Shown: piece after piece, positions 18,678 to 28,007 of the stretch
Layout of the letters: each line of letters opens with the position of its first letter
Position numbering within the stretch: the first letter of the stretch is position 1
Source: JAHRAW01 sp965243285
GTDB lineage: Bacteria > Pseudomonadota > Gammaproteobacteria > Arenicellales > Poriferihabitantaceae
Direction: 5' to 3'
Assembly (NCBI GenBank): GCA_965243285.1
Contig: OZ251537.1
Span: 2,232,001 to 2,296,000, forward strand
DNA length: 64,000 nt
Program-made: the position numbers and the translations under genes
The notes under the pieces: model-generated
What the model saw: the letters and a program-made list of their open reading frames with translations, nothing else
Told to the model about the DNA's origin: nothing
The model's database searches: none

Positions 18678-20021
18678 TCAAAAGCGCGTCATTTGCGGCT
18701 GGCCGACGGTGTGCTGGGTGCCGGCCAAGGGCACTTGCGTCATGGCGGATGCTTCCATAGTGAGCGCGGCTAAATCTTCTGGCTCCAAAGAGTGCACATT
18801 GGTTTTGCCGCAGGCGCGCGCCAACATTTGGCATTCGATGGTGAGCGTGTGCAAGAAATTATAGACGCGTTCGGCCGCTTGGTCGGGGTTTAGGCGGCGG
18901 CGAAGTAGCGGGTCTTGGGTGGCGATGCCCACCGGGCAGCGACCGGAGTGGCAGTGATAGCAATGCCCGGCTTCGACCCCCATTTCGGCCGGAAAATCGG
19001 CTTCGGGGATGTCTTTGTTGCAGTTCAGCGCCATCATCACCGAGTGGCCGATGGCCACGGCATCGGCGCCTAACGCCAAGGCCTTTGCCACATCGCCGCC
19101 GTTGCGGATGCCGCCGGCATAGACCAGCGAGATTTCGCCGCTTTTGCCCACATCATCCAACGCCCGCCGCGCCTGGCGGATGGCGGCGATGCCGGGCACG
19201 CCGGTCTCCTCGGTGGCGAGGTGCGGGCCGGCGCCGGTGCCGCCTTCCATGCCGTCCATGTAGATGGAATCGGCGCCGGTTTTGGCCGCCATGCGCACAT
19301 CGTCATACACCCGCGCCGCGCCCAATTTCAACTGAATGGGTACTTCGAAGTTGGTGGCTTCGCGGATTTCGTTGATTTTCAGCGCCAGATCATCCGGCCC
19401 TAACCAATCCGGATGCCGCGCCGGTGAGCGTTGGTCGATGCCGGCCGGCAGCGAGCGCATTTCGGCCACTTGGTCGGTGACTTTCTGCCCCATTAAATGC
19501 CCGCCCAAGCCGACCTTGCAGCCTTGCCCGATAAAAAATTCCACGCAATCGGCCAATCGCAAATGATTGGGGTTGAAGCCGTAGCGCGATTGGATGCATT
19601 GATACAGCCATTTTTCCGAGTAGCGCCGTTCGTCCGGCAGCATACCGCCTTCGCCGGAGCAGGTGGCGGTGCCGGCCATGGTGGCGCCGCGCGCCAGCGC
19701 GGTTTTTGCCTCATAAGACAACGCGCCGAAACTCATGCCGGTGACATAAATGGGGATGTCTAACTTCAACGGGTTTTTGGATTTCGGCCCGATGATGGTT
19801 TCTGTTAGGCATTTTTCCCGATAACCCTCGATCACAAAGCGCGTCAAGGTGCCGGGCATGAAGGTCAAATCATCCCAGGTGGGAATTTTTTTGAACAAGG
19901 AAAAGCCGCGCATTCGATAGCGCCCGAGCTCCGCCTTGATATGAATATCGTCGATAACACGCGGCGGAAACATGAAGCTGTCGCCGAGTCGGTTGGTGTC
20001 GCGTTTGGTGGTGTCGTTCAT
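18678..20021 (-). CDS. mgsC: N-methylglutamate synthase subunit C (GlxD-like, FMN glutamate-synthase domain)
   Basis: Catalytic FMN/Fe-S subunit related to the large-subunit synthase domain of glutamate synthase. Motifs: YVTGMSFGALSYEAK, GEGGMLPDER, the Gly-rich barrel segment MDGMEGGTGAGP, YAGGIRNGGDVAKALALGADAVAIG and a cysteine cluster CYHCHSGRCPVGIATQ that would bind a [3Fe-4S] centre. ATG 20021 gives 447 residues, typical for the family. An in-frame ATG at 20099 overlaps the mgsB stop (TAATG) and would add 26 atypical residues, so the start is open. Confidence 0.88.
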   Translation of the reverse strand: MNDTTKRDTNRLGDSFMFPPRVIDDIHIKAELGRYRMRGFSLFKKIPTWDDLTFMPGTLTRFVIEGYREKCLTETIIGPKSKNPLKLDIPIYVTGMSFGALSYEAKTALARGATMAGTATCSGEGGMLPDERRYSEKWLYQCIQSRYGFNPNHLRLADCVEFFIGQGCKVGLGGHLMGQKVTDQVAEMRSLPAGIDQRSPARHPDWLGPDDLALKINEIREATNFEVPIQLKLGAARVYDDVRMAAKTGADSIYMDGMEGGTGAGPHLATEETGVPGIAAIRQARRALDDVGKSGEISLVYAGGIRNGGDVAKALALGADAVAIGHSVMMALNCNKDIPEADFPAEMGVEAGHCYHCHSGRCPVGIATQDPLLRRRLNPDQAAERVYNFLHTLTIECQMLARACGKTNVHSLEPEDLAALTMEASAMTQVPLAGTQHTVGQPQMTRF

Positions 20022-20098
20022 GATGCTTTTTCGGTTAGGGGTTGTCCACTTGCAGGCTATTAATTGAGGGGCAATCGCACGGCATCGCGGTAGCGACA

Positions 20099-20977
20099 TT
20101 AAAGCACCAACTTCTTCTCACTCGGCTCGAGGTTGTCGTAATTCCACAACTGCTTACCGGAGGTGAATTTCTTCATGTCGGCGATGGGGCAGGCCGGGGT
20201 TAGGTTGTAGAGGGCCAGTTTTTGGGTGAGCCATTGCAGTTCGGCCGCGGTCATCTCGGCTGGCACGCAGTCCACGCCGAGGCCGGCGACATTGCCGCCG
20301 ACATAGATGCAGCCGTCGTACATGGAATCGCCCAAATTTTTGCCGGCGTCGCCGCAGATGACCATGCGGCCGCGTTGCATCATAAAACCCGAGAAGGCGC
20401 CGGTGCGACCGCCCACCATGATGGTGCCGCCTTTTTGGTCGATGCCGGTGCGCGAGCCGACATCGCCGCGACACACCAAATCACCGCCGCGGATGGCGGC
20501 GCCGAAGGTGGAGCCGGCGTTTTTCTCGATGATGATGGTGCCGGCCATCATGTTCTCAGCGCATGACCAGCCGACGCGGCCGGTGATGCGGATGTTGGGG
20601 CCATCCACCAGGCCGCAACCGAAATAGCCGAGACTGCCTTCGAAAGTGAGGTTTAGCCGATTGAGTATGCCGACCCCGACGCCGTGGCGGGCGCGCGGGT
20701 TTTTCACCGTGATGCTGCCTACGCCTTGCGCCATCATGCGGCGGATTTGTAGGTTGATGTCGGTGGCGCTCATGTCCACGGCATCGAACTCGCCTTGTTG
20801 CGCGAAATCCACCTCATGCGCCCATGGATAGGTGAAATTTTCCTCAGCCGATGCGTTGAAAAAAACCTGCTGCGCGCGGCCGGCCAATTGCTCGGCGTGC
20901 AAGCCCAAATCATGGGATTTGCCGCCGCTTTGGGGGGGGCTTTGGGCCCCGCCGTTATGAGAAATTATGCTTGCCAT
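20099..20977 (-). CDS. mgsB: N-methylglutamate synthase subunit B (GlxC-like, GXGXG domain)
   Basis: Right-handed beta-helix (GXGXG) subunit matching the C-terminal structural domain of glutamate synthase. Repeated glycine turns are clear: GVGVGILNRLNL, GYFGCGLVDGPNI, GGDLVCRGDVGSRTG, GGTIMVGGRTGAFSG, GDAGKNLGDSM. ATG 20977 has a GAGG 8-10 bases upstream on the coding strand and overlaps the end of mgsA, so the two are coupled. The frame extends to 21007 but without conservation. Roughly 290 residues. Confidence 0.87.
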   Translation of the reverse strand: MASIISHNGGAQSPPQSGGKSHDLGLHAEQLAGRAQQVFFNASAEENFTYPWAHEVDFAQQGEFDAVDMSATDINLQIRRMMAQGVGSITVKNPRARHGVGVGILNRLNLTFEGSLGYFGCGLVDGPNIRITGRVGWSCAENMMAGTIIIEKNAGSTFGAAIRGGDLVCRGDVGSRTGIDQKGGTIMVGGRTGAFSGFMMQRGRMVICGDAGKNLGDSMYDGCIYVGGNVAGLGVDCVPAEMTAAELQWLTQKLALYNLTPACPIADMKKFTSGKQLWNYDNLEPSEKKLVL

Positions 20978-21915
20978 ACTTTTACCTCGCCTTCGTAAGG
21001 GTCCCAAGTATCGATTTCGTTGGGGAAAATGCTGCGGATGGCGACCTCTTCGGACGCCAAGCCGATGAAATCATCGCTCTCGTATAACACCATGGGCTTG
21101 GCCGCCATCACATCTTTGGCCATGCCGAGTTGGTCGCTGGTGGCCACCAAATAGGTGAACACGCCGTCCATTTCGTCCACCGAACGCCGCATGGCGGCTT
21201 CTAAATCATCGCCGCTCGCCATGCGATCGGCGATATAGACGGCTAACAATTCGGAATCACAATCCGACATAAAACGATGCCCACGGCGTTCCATTTCGCG
21301 GCGAAAACTCCAGTAGTTGGTCAGCTGGCCGTTATGCACCACCGACACATCGGTAAACGGATAAGCCCAATAAGGGTGCGCCGAGCGGATGTCCACATCG
21401 GATTCGGTGGCCATGCGGGTGTGACCGATGGCGTGGCTGCCGATGAAGCCGGGCAGGGCGTATTGGCCGGACACTTGGGCTGCGTCGCCTAAGTCTTTGA
21501 TCAACTCCAGGGCGTGGCCGATGGAGAGAATCTCGACATTATCGATGTCCTCCACCGCATCGGCTAATTGCCGCATATCGCCATCGAAGGTGAAGGTGTA
21601 GCGATGCGCGTAGTCGGTGGCTGGGGTTTTATCGACCATGGCGACGCCGAGTTTTTCCAGCCGTTGGTCCACTTTATCGAGGCGTTCGCGCAATGCGGCG
21701 TGAATCTCGAAGTGCTTGCCCATATCTTCCTGCTCGGCGACTTTGAAGCGCATGACATATTGAGCGCGCGCCGCGGCTTGCGCGCCGTCGCCGCCGTATA
21801 AGGCGAAGCCGGTGGAATCCGGGCCACGATGCTTGAGAGATTGGAGCATGGAGGTCATTTCAGCGCCGATGTCCGAGGTCTTGCCTCGATGGATTAAGCC
21901 GGCAATGCCGCACAT
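20965..21915 (-). CDS. mgsA: N-methylglutamate synthase subunit A (GlxB-like class II glutamine amidotransferase)
   Basis: Ntn-type amidotransferase domain that would hydrolyse the gamma-glutamylmethylamide side chain and channel methylamine. The nucleophilic Cys follows the initiator Met (MCGIAGLIHRG), and LKHRGPDSTGFALYGG, GHTRMATESDVDIRSAHP and VVHNGQLTNYW are standard glutaminase segments. 316 residues. It follows gmaS after 64 bases and overlaps mgsB. Confidence 0.88.
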   Translation of the reverse strand: MCGIAGLIHRGKTSDIGAEMTSMLQSLKHRGPDSTGFALYGGDGAQAAARAQYVMRFKVAEQEDMGKHFEIHAALRERLDKVDQRLEKLGVAMVDKTPATDYAHRYTFTFDGDMRQLADAVEDIDNVEILSIGHALELIKDLGDAAQVSGQYALPGFIGSHAIGHTRMATESDVDIRSAHPYWAYPFTDVSVVHNGQLTNYWSFRREMERRGHRFMSDCDSELLAVYIADRMASGDDLEAAMRRSVDEMDGVFTYLVATSDQLGMAKDVMAAKPMVLYESDDFIGLASEEVAIRSIFPNEIDTWDPYEGEVKVWQA

Positions 21916-21979
21916 AATGATTAGCCTCGTAAAGGGTGGGTTGATGGGGCTGGAATTTGCTGCTCTAGGTCGCGCCGAT

Positions 21980-23518
21980 TTACGGCAAGCAGTCGAGATA
22001 CTGGTCTAAATCCCAGTCGGTGACGGTGTGGTTGAACTTCTCCCACTCGTCATTTTTGTAGTGGTGGAAAACGCGATACATCTCATCCGGCAGGGCGGCG
22101 CGAATGACCTCGTCTTGCGCCAATTCGCTCAATGCATCGCCCAAATTCATGGGCAGTTTTTTCACCTGTTTGCCGGCTTCCATGGCGGCGTAAATGTTGC
22201 GTTCTTCGGGCTCGCCGGGGTCGATTTGGCGCGTCAAGCCGTCATCGAATGCCTGCAGCAAACCGGAGCCCATCAAATAGGGGTTGACCATGGAATCCAC
22301 CGAGCGATATTCGAAGCGCCCGGGGGCCGAGACGCGCAAGGCGCAGGTGCGATTCTGGAAGCCCCAGTCGGCGAATACCGGCGCCCAAAAACCGGTATCC
22401 CACAGCCGGCGGTAGGAATTCACCGTCGAGGAGCCGAGTGCGGTGAGCGCCTTGAGGTGTTCGATGACACCGCCGATGGCGTGCAGCCCCACCGGGCCGG
22501 GTTTGACCGGGTCGATGGCCGGGTCCGGCAAAAAGTGGTTTTTGCCACCGTCGCAATAGGAGAATACCCCTGCCAGGCCGGGCAAAACCGCCTGGTGGAG
22601 TGTGTTTACGACCTCTTCGCCGCCGGTCCATAGCGACATATTATGGTGGCAGCCCGAGGCCGATACATTCATGAATGGTTTGGACATAAAGCAGGCGTGA
22701 AAGCCTTTTTCGCGCGCCACTTGGGCGCAGATTTGGCGGTAGGTGGTCAGGCGGTCGGAGTTGCGCAGCACATCATCGAACATCCAGTTCAATTCCAGTT
22801 GCCCGGGGGCGTCTTCGTGGTCGCCTTGAATCATATCCAGCCCCATGGCTTGCCCGTATTCGATGACGCGCATGAACGCCGGGCGCAGTTCTTCGAATTG
22901 GTCGATGTGGTAGCAGTTGGGTTTGGTCACGCCGCCTTGGAGTTGGCGTTTTTCATCTAATTTAAGCCACATCATTTCCGGCTCGGTGCCGACCCGCATG
23001 CGCATGTCGTATTTGGCTTCGAATGCTTGGTGGTGGATGCGCAAATTGCCGCGACAATCGGAAGTTAAATGGCCGCCGGGGTTTATGCGTTCTTCGCGAT
23101 TGCGAAAACAGGTGCAGAACACCCGCGCGATGCGTTTATCCCAGGGCAACTGCACGAAAGTTTCCGGGTCGGCGATGCCCACTAACTCCGAGGCTTCGGG
23201 GCCATAGCCGATGTAGTCGCCGTGGCGGTCGATGAAAAGATTGGCGGTGGAGCCATAAACCAATTGGAAGCCTTTTTCCGAGACTCGCTCCCAGTGGTCG
23301 GCCGGGATGCCCTTGCCGACGATGCGGCCGGTGACCGAGACGAATTGAAAATAAATGTAGGTGATGCCGAGTTCGTCGATTTTCTCGCGCACTTGTTTGA
23401 CCAAATCGCTACGCCCGGGGGCATTGACATGGCGCTCCAAGTCGGTGGATTGCTGCGTGGCGGTGGCGTGAGCGGTGGCGTGAGCGGTGGCCTGAGCGGT
23501 AGGGTGATTTTCGGTCAT
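21980..23518 (-). CDS. gmaS: Gamma-glutamylmethylamide synthetase (glutamine-synthetase superfamily)
   Basis: ATP-dependent ligase joining methylamine to glutamate, the first step of the indirect methylamine pathway. Glutamine-synthetase features: GTEPEMMW (metal site), GDHEDAPGQLELN, SGCHHNMSLW, NRTCALRVSAPGRFEYRSVDSMVNPYL, and the C-terminal DWDLDQYLDCLP. ATG 23518 has GGAGA upstream and gives 512 residues. An upstream ATG at 23632 is less likely. The N-terminus contains an ATAHATAHATAT low-complexity stretch. GmaS is preferred over GlnT/GlnA because mgsABC and mgdABCD are in the same locus, although sequence alone cannot fully separate them. Confidence 0.85.
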   Translation of the reverse strand: MTENHPTAQATAHATAHATATQQSTDLERHVNAPGRSDLVKQVREKIDELGITYIYFQFVSVTGRIVGKGIPADHWERVSEKGFQLVYGSTANLFIDRHGDYIGYGPEASELVGIADPETFVQLPWDKRIARVFCTCFRNREERINPGGHLTSDCRGNLRIHHQAFEAKYDMRMRVGTEPEMMWLKLDEKRQLQGGVTKPNCYHIDQFEELRPAFMRVIEYGQAMGLDMIQGDHEDAPGQLELNWMFDDVLRNSDRLTTYRQICAQVAREKGFHACFMSKPFMNVSASGCHHNMSLWTGGEEVVNTLHQAVLPGLAGVFSYCDGGKNHFLPDPAIDPVKPGPVGLHAIGGVIEHLKALTALGSSTVNSYRRLWDTGFWAPVFADWGFQNRTCALRVSAPGRFEYRSVDSMVNPYLMGSGLLQAFDDGLTRQIDPGEPEERNIYAAMEAGKQVKKLPMNLGDALSELAQDEVIRAALPDEMYRVFHHYKNDEWEKFNHTVTDWDLDQYLDCLP

Positions 23519-23960
23519 GTTGGGTTCTCCGAAGGGTGGCGTTGGGGTGATTTTATCGGCTCGGCGGCACTCGGCTGCCATATCATGGCGCTCGGCAGGC
23601 GGGCGATTATTGGCGAAATGACATGCCGCCATACATATTAATGAGCATGCGAAACTGCACGCGCGCCACCCATGTTAATGGAATCGATGGCCGGGCGAAG
23701 CGCGGTGGGGCGGTTGATGGTATTGTATTGGTATTGTAGTGGTATGGTTTATGATTGGCTTGCATGGGGCGGGTCGGGCGCTGGTTGGTGGCCCGAAAAA
23801 GGCGATTAACCGCCGAAAAATGGTAAGCAATGCCTATTTAACACCACCGCCGAGCAATTTGCAATACTCCACCAAATTCTATGGGTTTGTCAAACTAAAC
23901 CATAAATAAACCATAAATACGTCATAAATAACCATAAATACGCCACCGGCATGGCGCTGG
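23519..23960. promoter_or_regulatory. Divergent regulatory spacer between gmaS and gntR-type gene
   Basis: 442 bases without a gene between divergently transcribed gmaS and the GntR/FCD regulator, so promoters for both should lie here. Two repeated motifs stand out: GGTATTGTA repeats near 23718-23746 and four CATAAATA repeats near 23897-23940. Either could be operator sites for the regulator. This is inference from position and repetition only. Confidence 0.45.
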
Positions 23961-24713
23961 GTGGCGCGCAGAACCGCCGCAAACGCCATGCCAGCCCCCA
24001 TGCAGCCCTCCATGCCAGCCCAGTCCATGCCGACAAAACCACCCCCAAAACGCCGCCGCGGTTCCGCCAGCGTATTTAGCGGCCTGCGCGATGCCATGTT
24101 GAGCGGCGAGTTTCATTTTAATGAGCGCTTGCCGGCGGAGCGTGATTTGGCGCTGCGCTTTGGCGTCGCCCGCGGCACCATTCGCCTCGCCTTGCGGCAG
24201 CTGGAGCAAGCCCGCCTGGTGCGGCGCAAATTCGGCGGCGGCGCCTATGTGGCCTATCGCGACCAATTCGCCAAGGACGACATCGCCGAGGAAACCAGCC
24301 CGCTGGAGTTGATCGAAACGCGGCTGGCGGTGGAGCCGCACATCGTCAAACTGGTGGTGAGCAACGCCAGCAATCGCGACCTAAAACGGCTGGAGGAAGC
24401 GCTCGCCCAGGTGCTGGCATGCGATGACCCGATTAGTTTTTCCGCGGCCGACGAAACCTTTCATTTGCTGCTGGCGCACTGCTCGCAAAACCCGCTGCTC
24501 ATCTGGATTTACCAGCGCATAAACGCCATCCGCGCCCATCGCGAATGGGACGACCGCAAAAATAATATTTTGAGCAAAGATAAAATCGCGGTGTATAACC
24601 TACAGCACAACGAATTAGTGCTCCACATCAAACGCCGCGACCTAACCGCCGCCGCCGCCGCCATGCTCAAGCATTTAAATCAAGCCAAAAAAGATTTGCT
24701 GGGGAGTTATTGA
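23961..24713 (+). CDS. GntR-family transcriptional regulator, FadR/FCD subfamily
   Basis: DNA-binding regulator with a winged-helix domain (about residues 35-105: VFSGLRDAMLSGEF, ERLPAERDLALRFGVARGTIRLALRQLEQARLV) and a C-terminal all-helical FCD ligand-binding domain (from about residue 115: ETRLAVEPHIVKLV, DETFHLLLAHCSQNPLL, HNELVLHIKRRD), including the metal-site histidines of that family. The frame starts at GTG 23961. An ATG at 23988 could also serve, since the first 30 residues are Met/Pro/Ala-rich. Divergent from gmaS, so probably controls the methylamine locus, with a pathway intermediate as possible effector (inference). Confidence 0.85.
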   Translation: MARRTAANAMPAPMQPSMPAQSMPTKPPPKRRRGSASVFSGLRDAMLSGEFHFNERLPAERDLALRFGVARGTIRLALRQLEQARLVRRKFGGGAYVAYRDQFAKDDIAEETSPLELIETRLAVEPHIVKLVVSNASNRDLKRLEEALAQVLACDDPISFSAADETFHLLLAHCSQNPLLIWIYQRINAIRAHREWDDRKNNILSKDKIAVYNLQHNELVLHIKRRDLTAAAAAMLKHLNQAKKDLLGSY

Positions 24714-24808
24714 TAGGCGATTGTCGTGGCGATGAGATTGCCCGGCAAAGGCCGATAAATCGGTATAGTGTCGCCGTGCGTTTATCACTTTAATTATTCA
24801 TTACTATC

Positions 24809-25370
24809 ATGTCAGTCAATTGGAATGAAGTCAGAGGACGCGCTAATAAGTTCATCAACAGATGGAAGGTGGCAGTTTCCGAGTCGAGCGATTCCCAATC
24901 ATTTTGGGTTGAATTTTTCGGAATTTTCGAAATAGACTTTGTCGAAGACGACAGTTTAATGTTTGAAAAAGCCGTACCAAAAAGCGATGGACACATCGGT
25001 CATTGGGAAACCCGCCGTTTAGGGGTGGAAAATTTATGGATGCTGAACAAAAAAAAGATGTAGCAGTTGTTTTTGACGACATTAAAAACGCTGGGTTACT
25101 CGATTTAGTGGCCGCATGGTAGGTCAAATCTGTCTACTATATCGAAAGCAATCCGCTTATTCGATGTGCCTTTGTTTCAACCAGTTCGATAGCCCAAGGC
25201 GAGCAAGTTGGCGTTTTATGGGAATGGATGTTGTTCAAGAAAGTTAGCATCAATTTTGCATATCAATCATTCCCTTGGAGCAATGAAGCCAAAAATAATG
25301 CAGTTGTTCATTGCGTTATTATTGGGTTTAGTCTAAATAATAACGCCACGCGTAGCATTTTTATTCGAGT
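24809..25370 (+). pseudogene. Remnant of an MmeI-like restriction-modification/DNA methylase gene
   Basis: Two pieces of one family remain in different frames. The first (24809-25063) starts MSVNWNEVRGRANKFINRW and has SQSFWVEFFGIF, like the N-terminus of MmeI-type large DNA methylases. The second (from about 25036, another frame) reads EQKKDVAVVFDDIKNAG, LLDLVAAW, a TAG at 25120 where family members have Tyr, then FVSTSSIAQGEQVGVLW, SINFAYQSFPWSNEAK and NAVVHCVIIGFSL, which match the C-terminal half after the catalytic motif. The middle, including the SAM and NPPY motifs, is deleted. The segment is AT-rich. Family recognition is from memory and should be confirmed by search. Confidence 0.68.
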
Positions 25371-25456
25371 TATATCAACAATACACCGCGCCCATCTTGC
25401 CTGGCAAAAAGAAACGCCAGAAAAAACCGCGAGTAAAAACTGCGGGGTGAAAATCA

Positions 25457-25500
25457 CGCAAAAATCATTCAAAAATCTCGCAAAAATCATTCAAAAATCA
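25457..25500. repeat. 22-bp tandem repeat, two copies
   Basis: Two copies of a 22-base unit beginning CGCAAAAATCATTC (25457-25478 and 25479-25500, differing at the last base) lie in the AT-rich tail between the methylase remnant and the ivd start codon, where the ivd ribosome-binding region would be expected. Confidence 0.8.
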
Positions 25501-25529
25501 CGCGAAAATTCCTTGCCAACTCACCCACC

Positions 25530-26693
25530 ATGGATTTTACTTGCGACCCCGAGGTCGACCTCCTGCGCCACACCATTCGTGATTTCGCGATAGCGGAAAT
25601 CGCGCCCATGGCCGCCGACATCGACCGCAACAATGCCTTTCCGCCCGCCCTGTGGCGTAAGTTGGGGGCCATCGGCGCGCTGGGAATCACCGCCCCGCCG
25701 GCCTATGGCGGCGCGGGCATGGGCTATCTCGCGCACATCGTCGCGATGGAGGAAATCAGTCGCGCCTCGGCTTCGGTGGGCTTGAGTTATGGCGCGCATT
25801 CTAATTTATGCGTCAACCAAATTTGCCGCCACGCCAGCGCCGCGGTGCAGCAAAAATACCTGCCGGCGCTCATCAGCGGCGAGCACATCGGCGCCTTGGC
25901 GATGTCCGAATCCGAAGCCGGCTCGGATGTACTCAGCATGAAATTAGCGGCGCGCAAAACCGCCGCCGGCTATGTACTCAATGGTCGAAAAATGTGGATA
26001 ACCAACGGCCCGGACGCGGATGTGATGGTGGTCTATGCGCGCACCGGCGACGCCGAAACCGACCCCCGCCGCGCCCTCACCGCGGTTGTGGTCGAGGGTG
26101 ATTTCGGCGTCGCCCGCGGCGAAAAATTAGACAAACTCGGCATGCGCGGCTCCAATACCTGCGAGTTGATTTTTGACGAGGTGGAAGTGCCGGCCGAGAA
26201 CATATTAGGCAAAGTCGGCGGCGGCCTCGCGGTGCTGATGAGCGGGCTGGATTACGAACGCGCGGTGCTCGCCGGCGGCCCGCTCGGCATCATGCGCGCC
26301 TGCATGGATGTCGTCCTGCCCTACCTGCATGCGCGCCGCCAATTCGGCCGCGCCATCGGCGAATTTCAACTCATGCAAGCCAAGGTGGCCGACATGCATA
26401 CCGCCTTATCCGCCTGCCGCGCCTATGTTTATGCGGTGGGGCGGGCTTGCGATGCGGCCGGCGAGCACCGCCGCGATTTACGCAAAGACGCCGCCGGGGC
26501 GATTTTATACAGCGCCGAAAAAGCCACCGCCATGGCCCTGGATGCCATCCAAATCCTCGGCGGCAATGGCTACAGCAACGATTTTCCCGCCGGGCGATTG
26601 TTGCGCGATGCCAAGTTATATGAAATCGGCGCCGGCACCTCGGAAATTCGCCGTATGTTGGTCGGGCGCGAGATTTTCAACGAAAGCGGCTAA
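25530..26693 (+). CDS. ivd: Isovaleryl-CoA dehydrogenase (acyl-CoA dehydrogenase family)
   Basis: FAD enzyme converting isovaleryl-CoA to 3-methylcrotonyl-CoA in leucine breakdown. It has the acyl-CoA dehydrogenase signatures AMSESEAGSDV and GYSNDFPAGRLLRDAKLYEIGAGTSEIRRML. The catalytic Glu lies in LDYERAVLAGGPLGIM, the position characteristic of isovaleryl-CoA dehydrogenase rather than short-chain enzymes. 387 residues, full length. The adjacent carboxylase, lyase and hydratase genes support this specificity. No strong ribosome-binding site precedes ATG 25530. Confidence 0.92.
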   Translation: MDFTCDPEVDLLRHTIRDFAIAEIAPMAADIDRNNAFPPALWRKLGAIGALGITAPPAYGGAGMGYLAHIVAMEEISRASASVGLSYGAHSNLCVNQICRHASAAVQQKYLPALISGEHIGALAMSESEAGSDVLSMKLAARKTAAGYVLNGRKMWITNGPDADVMVVYARTGDAETDPRRALTAVVVEGDFGVARGEKLDKLGMRGSNTCELIFDEVEVPAENILGKVGGGLAVLMSGLDYERAVLAGGPLGIMRACMDVVLPYLHARRQFGRAIGEFQLMQAKVADMHTALSACRAYVYAVGRACDAAGEHRRDLRKDAAGAILYSAEKATAMALDAIQILGGNGYSNDFPAGRLLRDAKLYEIGAGTSEIRRMLVGREIFNESG

Positions 26694-26810
26694 GGTTTTT
26701 GATTTTTTCCATGTTTGATTTATGATTTTCGATGATTTTTCGCTAGTCCGCCGGCGAAATTCGCCCACCCCACCCCATCTCATCACCCCCTTAAAAGCCA
26801 CCCATCCATC

Positions 26811-28007
26811 ATGTCCAAATCAGCCGACCCTATCGTCATCGCCGCCGCCGCCCGCACCCCCATCGGCGGTTTTCTCGGCGTGCTGAAAAGCCAAACCGCG
26901 CCCCAACTCGGGGCCGTGGCCATTCGCGCCGCCTTGGCGCAATGCGGCCTCGCCGGCGGCGATGTGGACGAGGTGATAATGGGCTGCGTGTTGCCGGCCG
27001 GATTAGGCAACGCCCCGGCGCGCCAAGCCGCCATGGGCGCCGATGTGCCAGTGTCGGTGGCCGCCACCACCATCAATAAAATGTGCGGCTCGGGGATGAA
27101 AGCGGCGATGTTGGCGCATGACGCCATTGCCGCCGGCAGCGCGGCGGTGATGCTGGCCGGCGGCATGGAAAGCATGAGCGGGGCGCCGTATTTATTGCGC
27201 GGGGCGCGCGACGGGCTGCGCCTCGGCCACGCCCAAATCAGCGACCATATGTTTGTAGATGGGCTGGAAGACATCCACTATGACGGCCGCTTGATGGGCG
27301 ATTTCGCCGAAGATTGCGCCGCCAAATATGATTTTAGTCGCGCCGACCAAGATGCCTTCGCCCTCGCCTCCTTAGAGCGCGCCGGCCGCGCCATGGCGGC
27401 CGGGCGGTTCGCGGATGAAATCACGGCGGTGAAATTTACCGACCGTCGCGGCGGCGAGCATGTGGTGTCCGAAGATGAACAACCCGGCCTCGCCCGCCCG
27501 GAAAAAATCCCGCACTTGAAGCCGGCCTTTCGCGCCGACGGCTCGGTGACCGCGGCCAACTCTAGTTCCATCTCAGACGGCGCCGCGGCGTTAGTGTTGA
27601 TGCGCCAATCGGCGGCCGAAAAATACGGCTGTCAGCCACTGGCGCGCATCGTCGGCCAGCATTCTTTCGCCCAAGACCCAGCGTGGTTCACCACCGCCCC
27701 GATAGGCGCCATCGGCGGCTTATTAAAACGCATGGATTGGCGCGCCGAGAGCATCGATTTATTCGAGATAAACGAAGCCTTCGCCGTGGTCACCATGGCC
27801 GCCATGCGCGAATTCAACCTACCCCATGACAAGGTCAATGTGCATGGCGGCGCTTGTGCCCTCGGCCACCCGGTCGGCGCCTCCGGGGCGCGCATCATCG
27901 CCACCTTGCTATGGGCGCTGAAACACTACGGCGGCAAACGCGGGCTGGCATCATTATGCATCGGCGGCGGCGAAGCGGTGGCCATGGCCTTTGAGATGAT
28001 GGATTGA
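26811..28007 (+). CDS. Acetyl-CoA C-acetyltransferase (thiolase)
   Basis: Thiolase of the biosynthetic/degradative acetoacetyl-CoA type. The acyl-accepting Cys is in NKMCGSGMKA (about residue 92), the catalytic His in GGACALGHPVGASGAR, and the second Cys in LCIGGGEAVAM. 398 residues, full length. In this locus it would cleave acetoacetyl-CoA derived from the HMG-CoA lyase product. It could also serve polyhydroxybutyrate or fatty-acid metabolism. Confidence 0.93.
   Translation: MSKSADPIVIAAAARTPIGGFLGVLKSQTAPQLGAVAIRAALAQCGLAGGDVDEVIMGCVLPAGLGNAPARQAAMGADVPVSVAATTINKMCGSGMKAAMLAHDAIAAGSAAVMLAGGMESMSGAPYLLRGARDGLRLGHAQISDHMFVDGLEDIHYDGRLMGDFAEDCAAKYDFSRADQDAFALASLERAGRAMAAGRFADEITAVKFTDRRGGEHVVSEDEQPGLARPEKIPHLKPAFRADGSVTAANSSSISDGAAALVLMRQSAAEKYGCQPLARIVGQHSFAQDPAWFTTAPIGAIGGLLKRMDWRAESIDLFEINEAFAVVTMAAMREFNLPHDKVNVHGGACALGHPVGASGARIIATLLWALKHYGGKRGLASLCIGGGEAVAMAFEMMD

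Noticed and set aside
25228..25593. Separate 121-residue gene overlapping ivd
   Set aside because: Its first part is the C-terminal methylase remnant and its last part is repeat and ivd sequence read in another frame.
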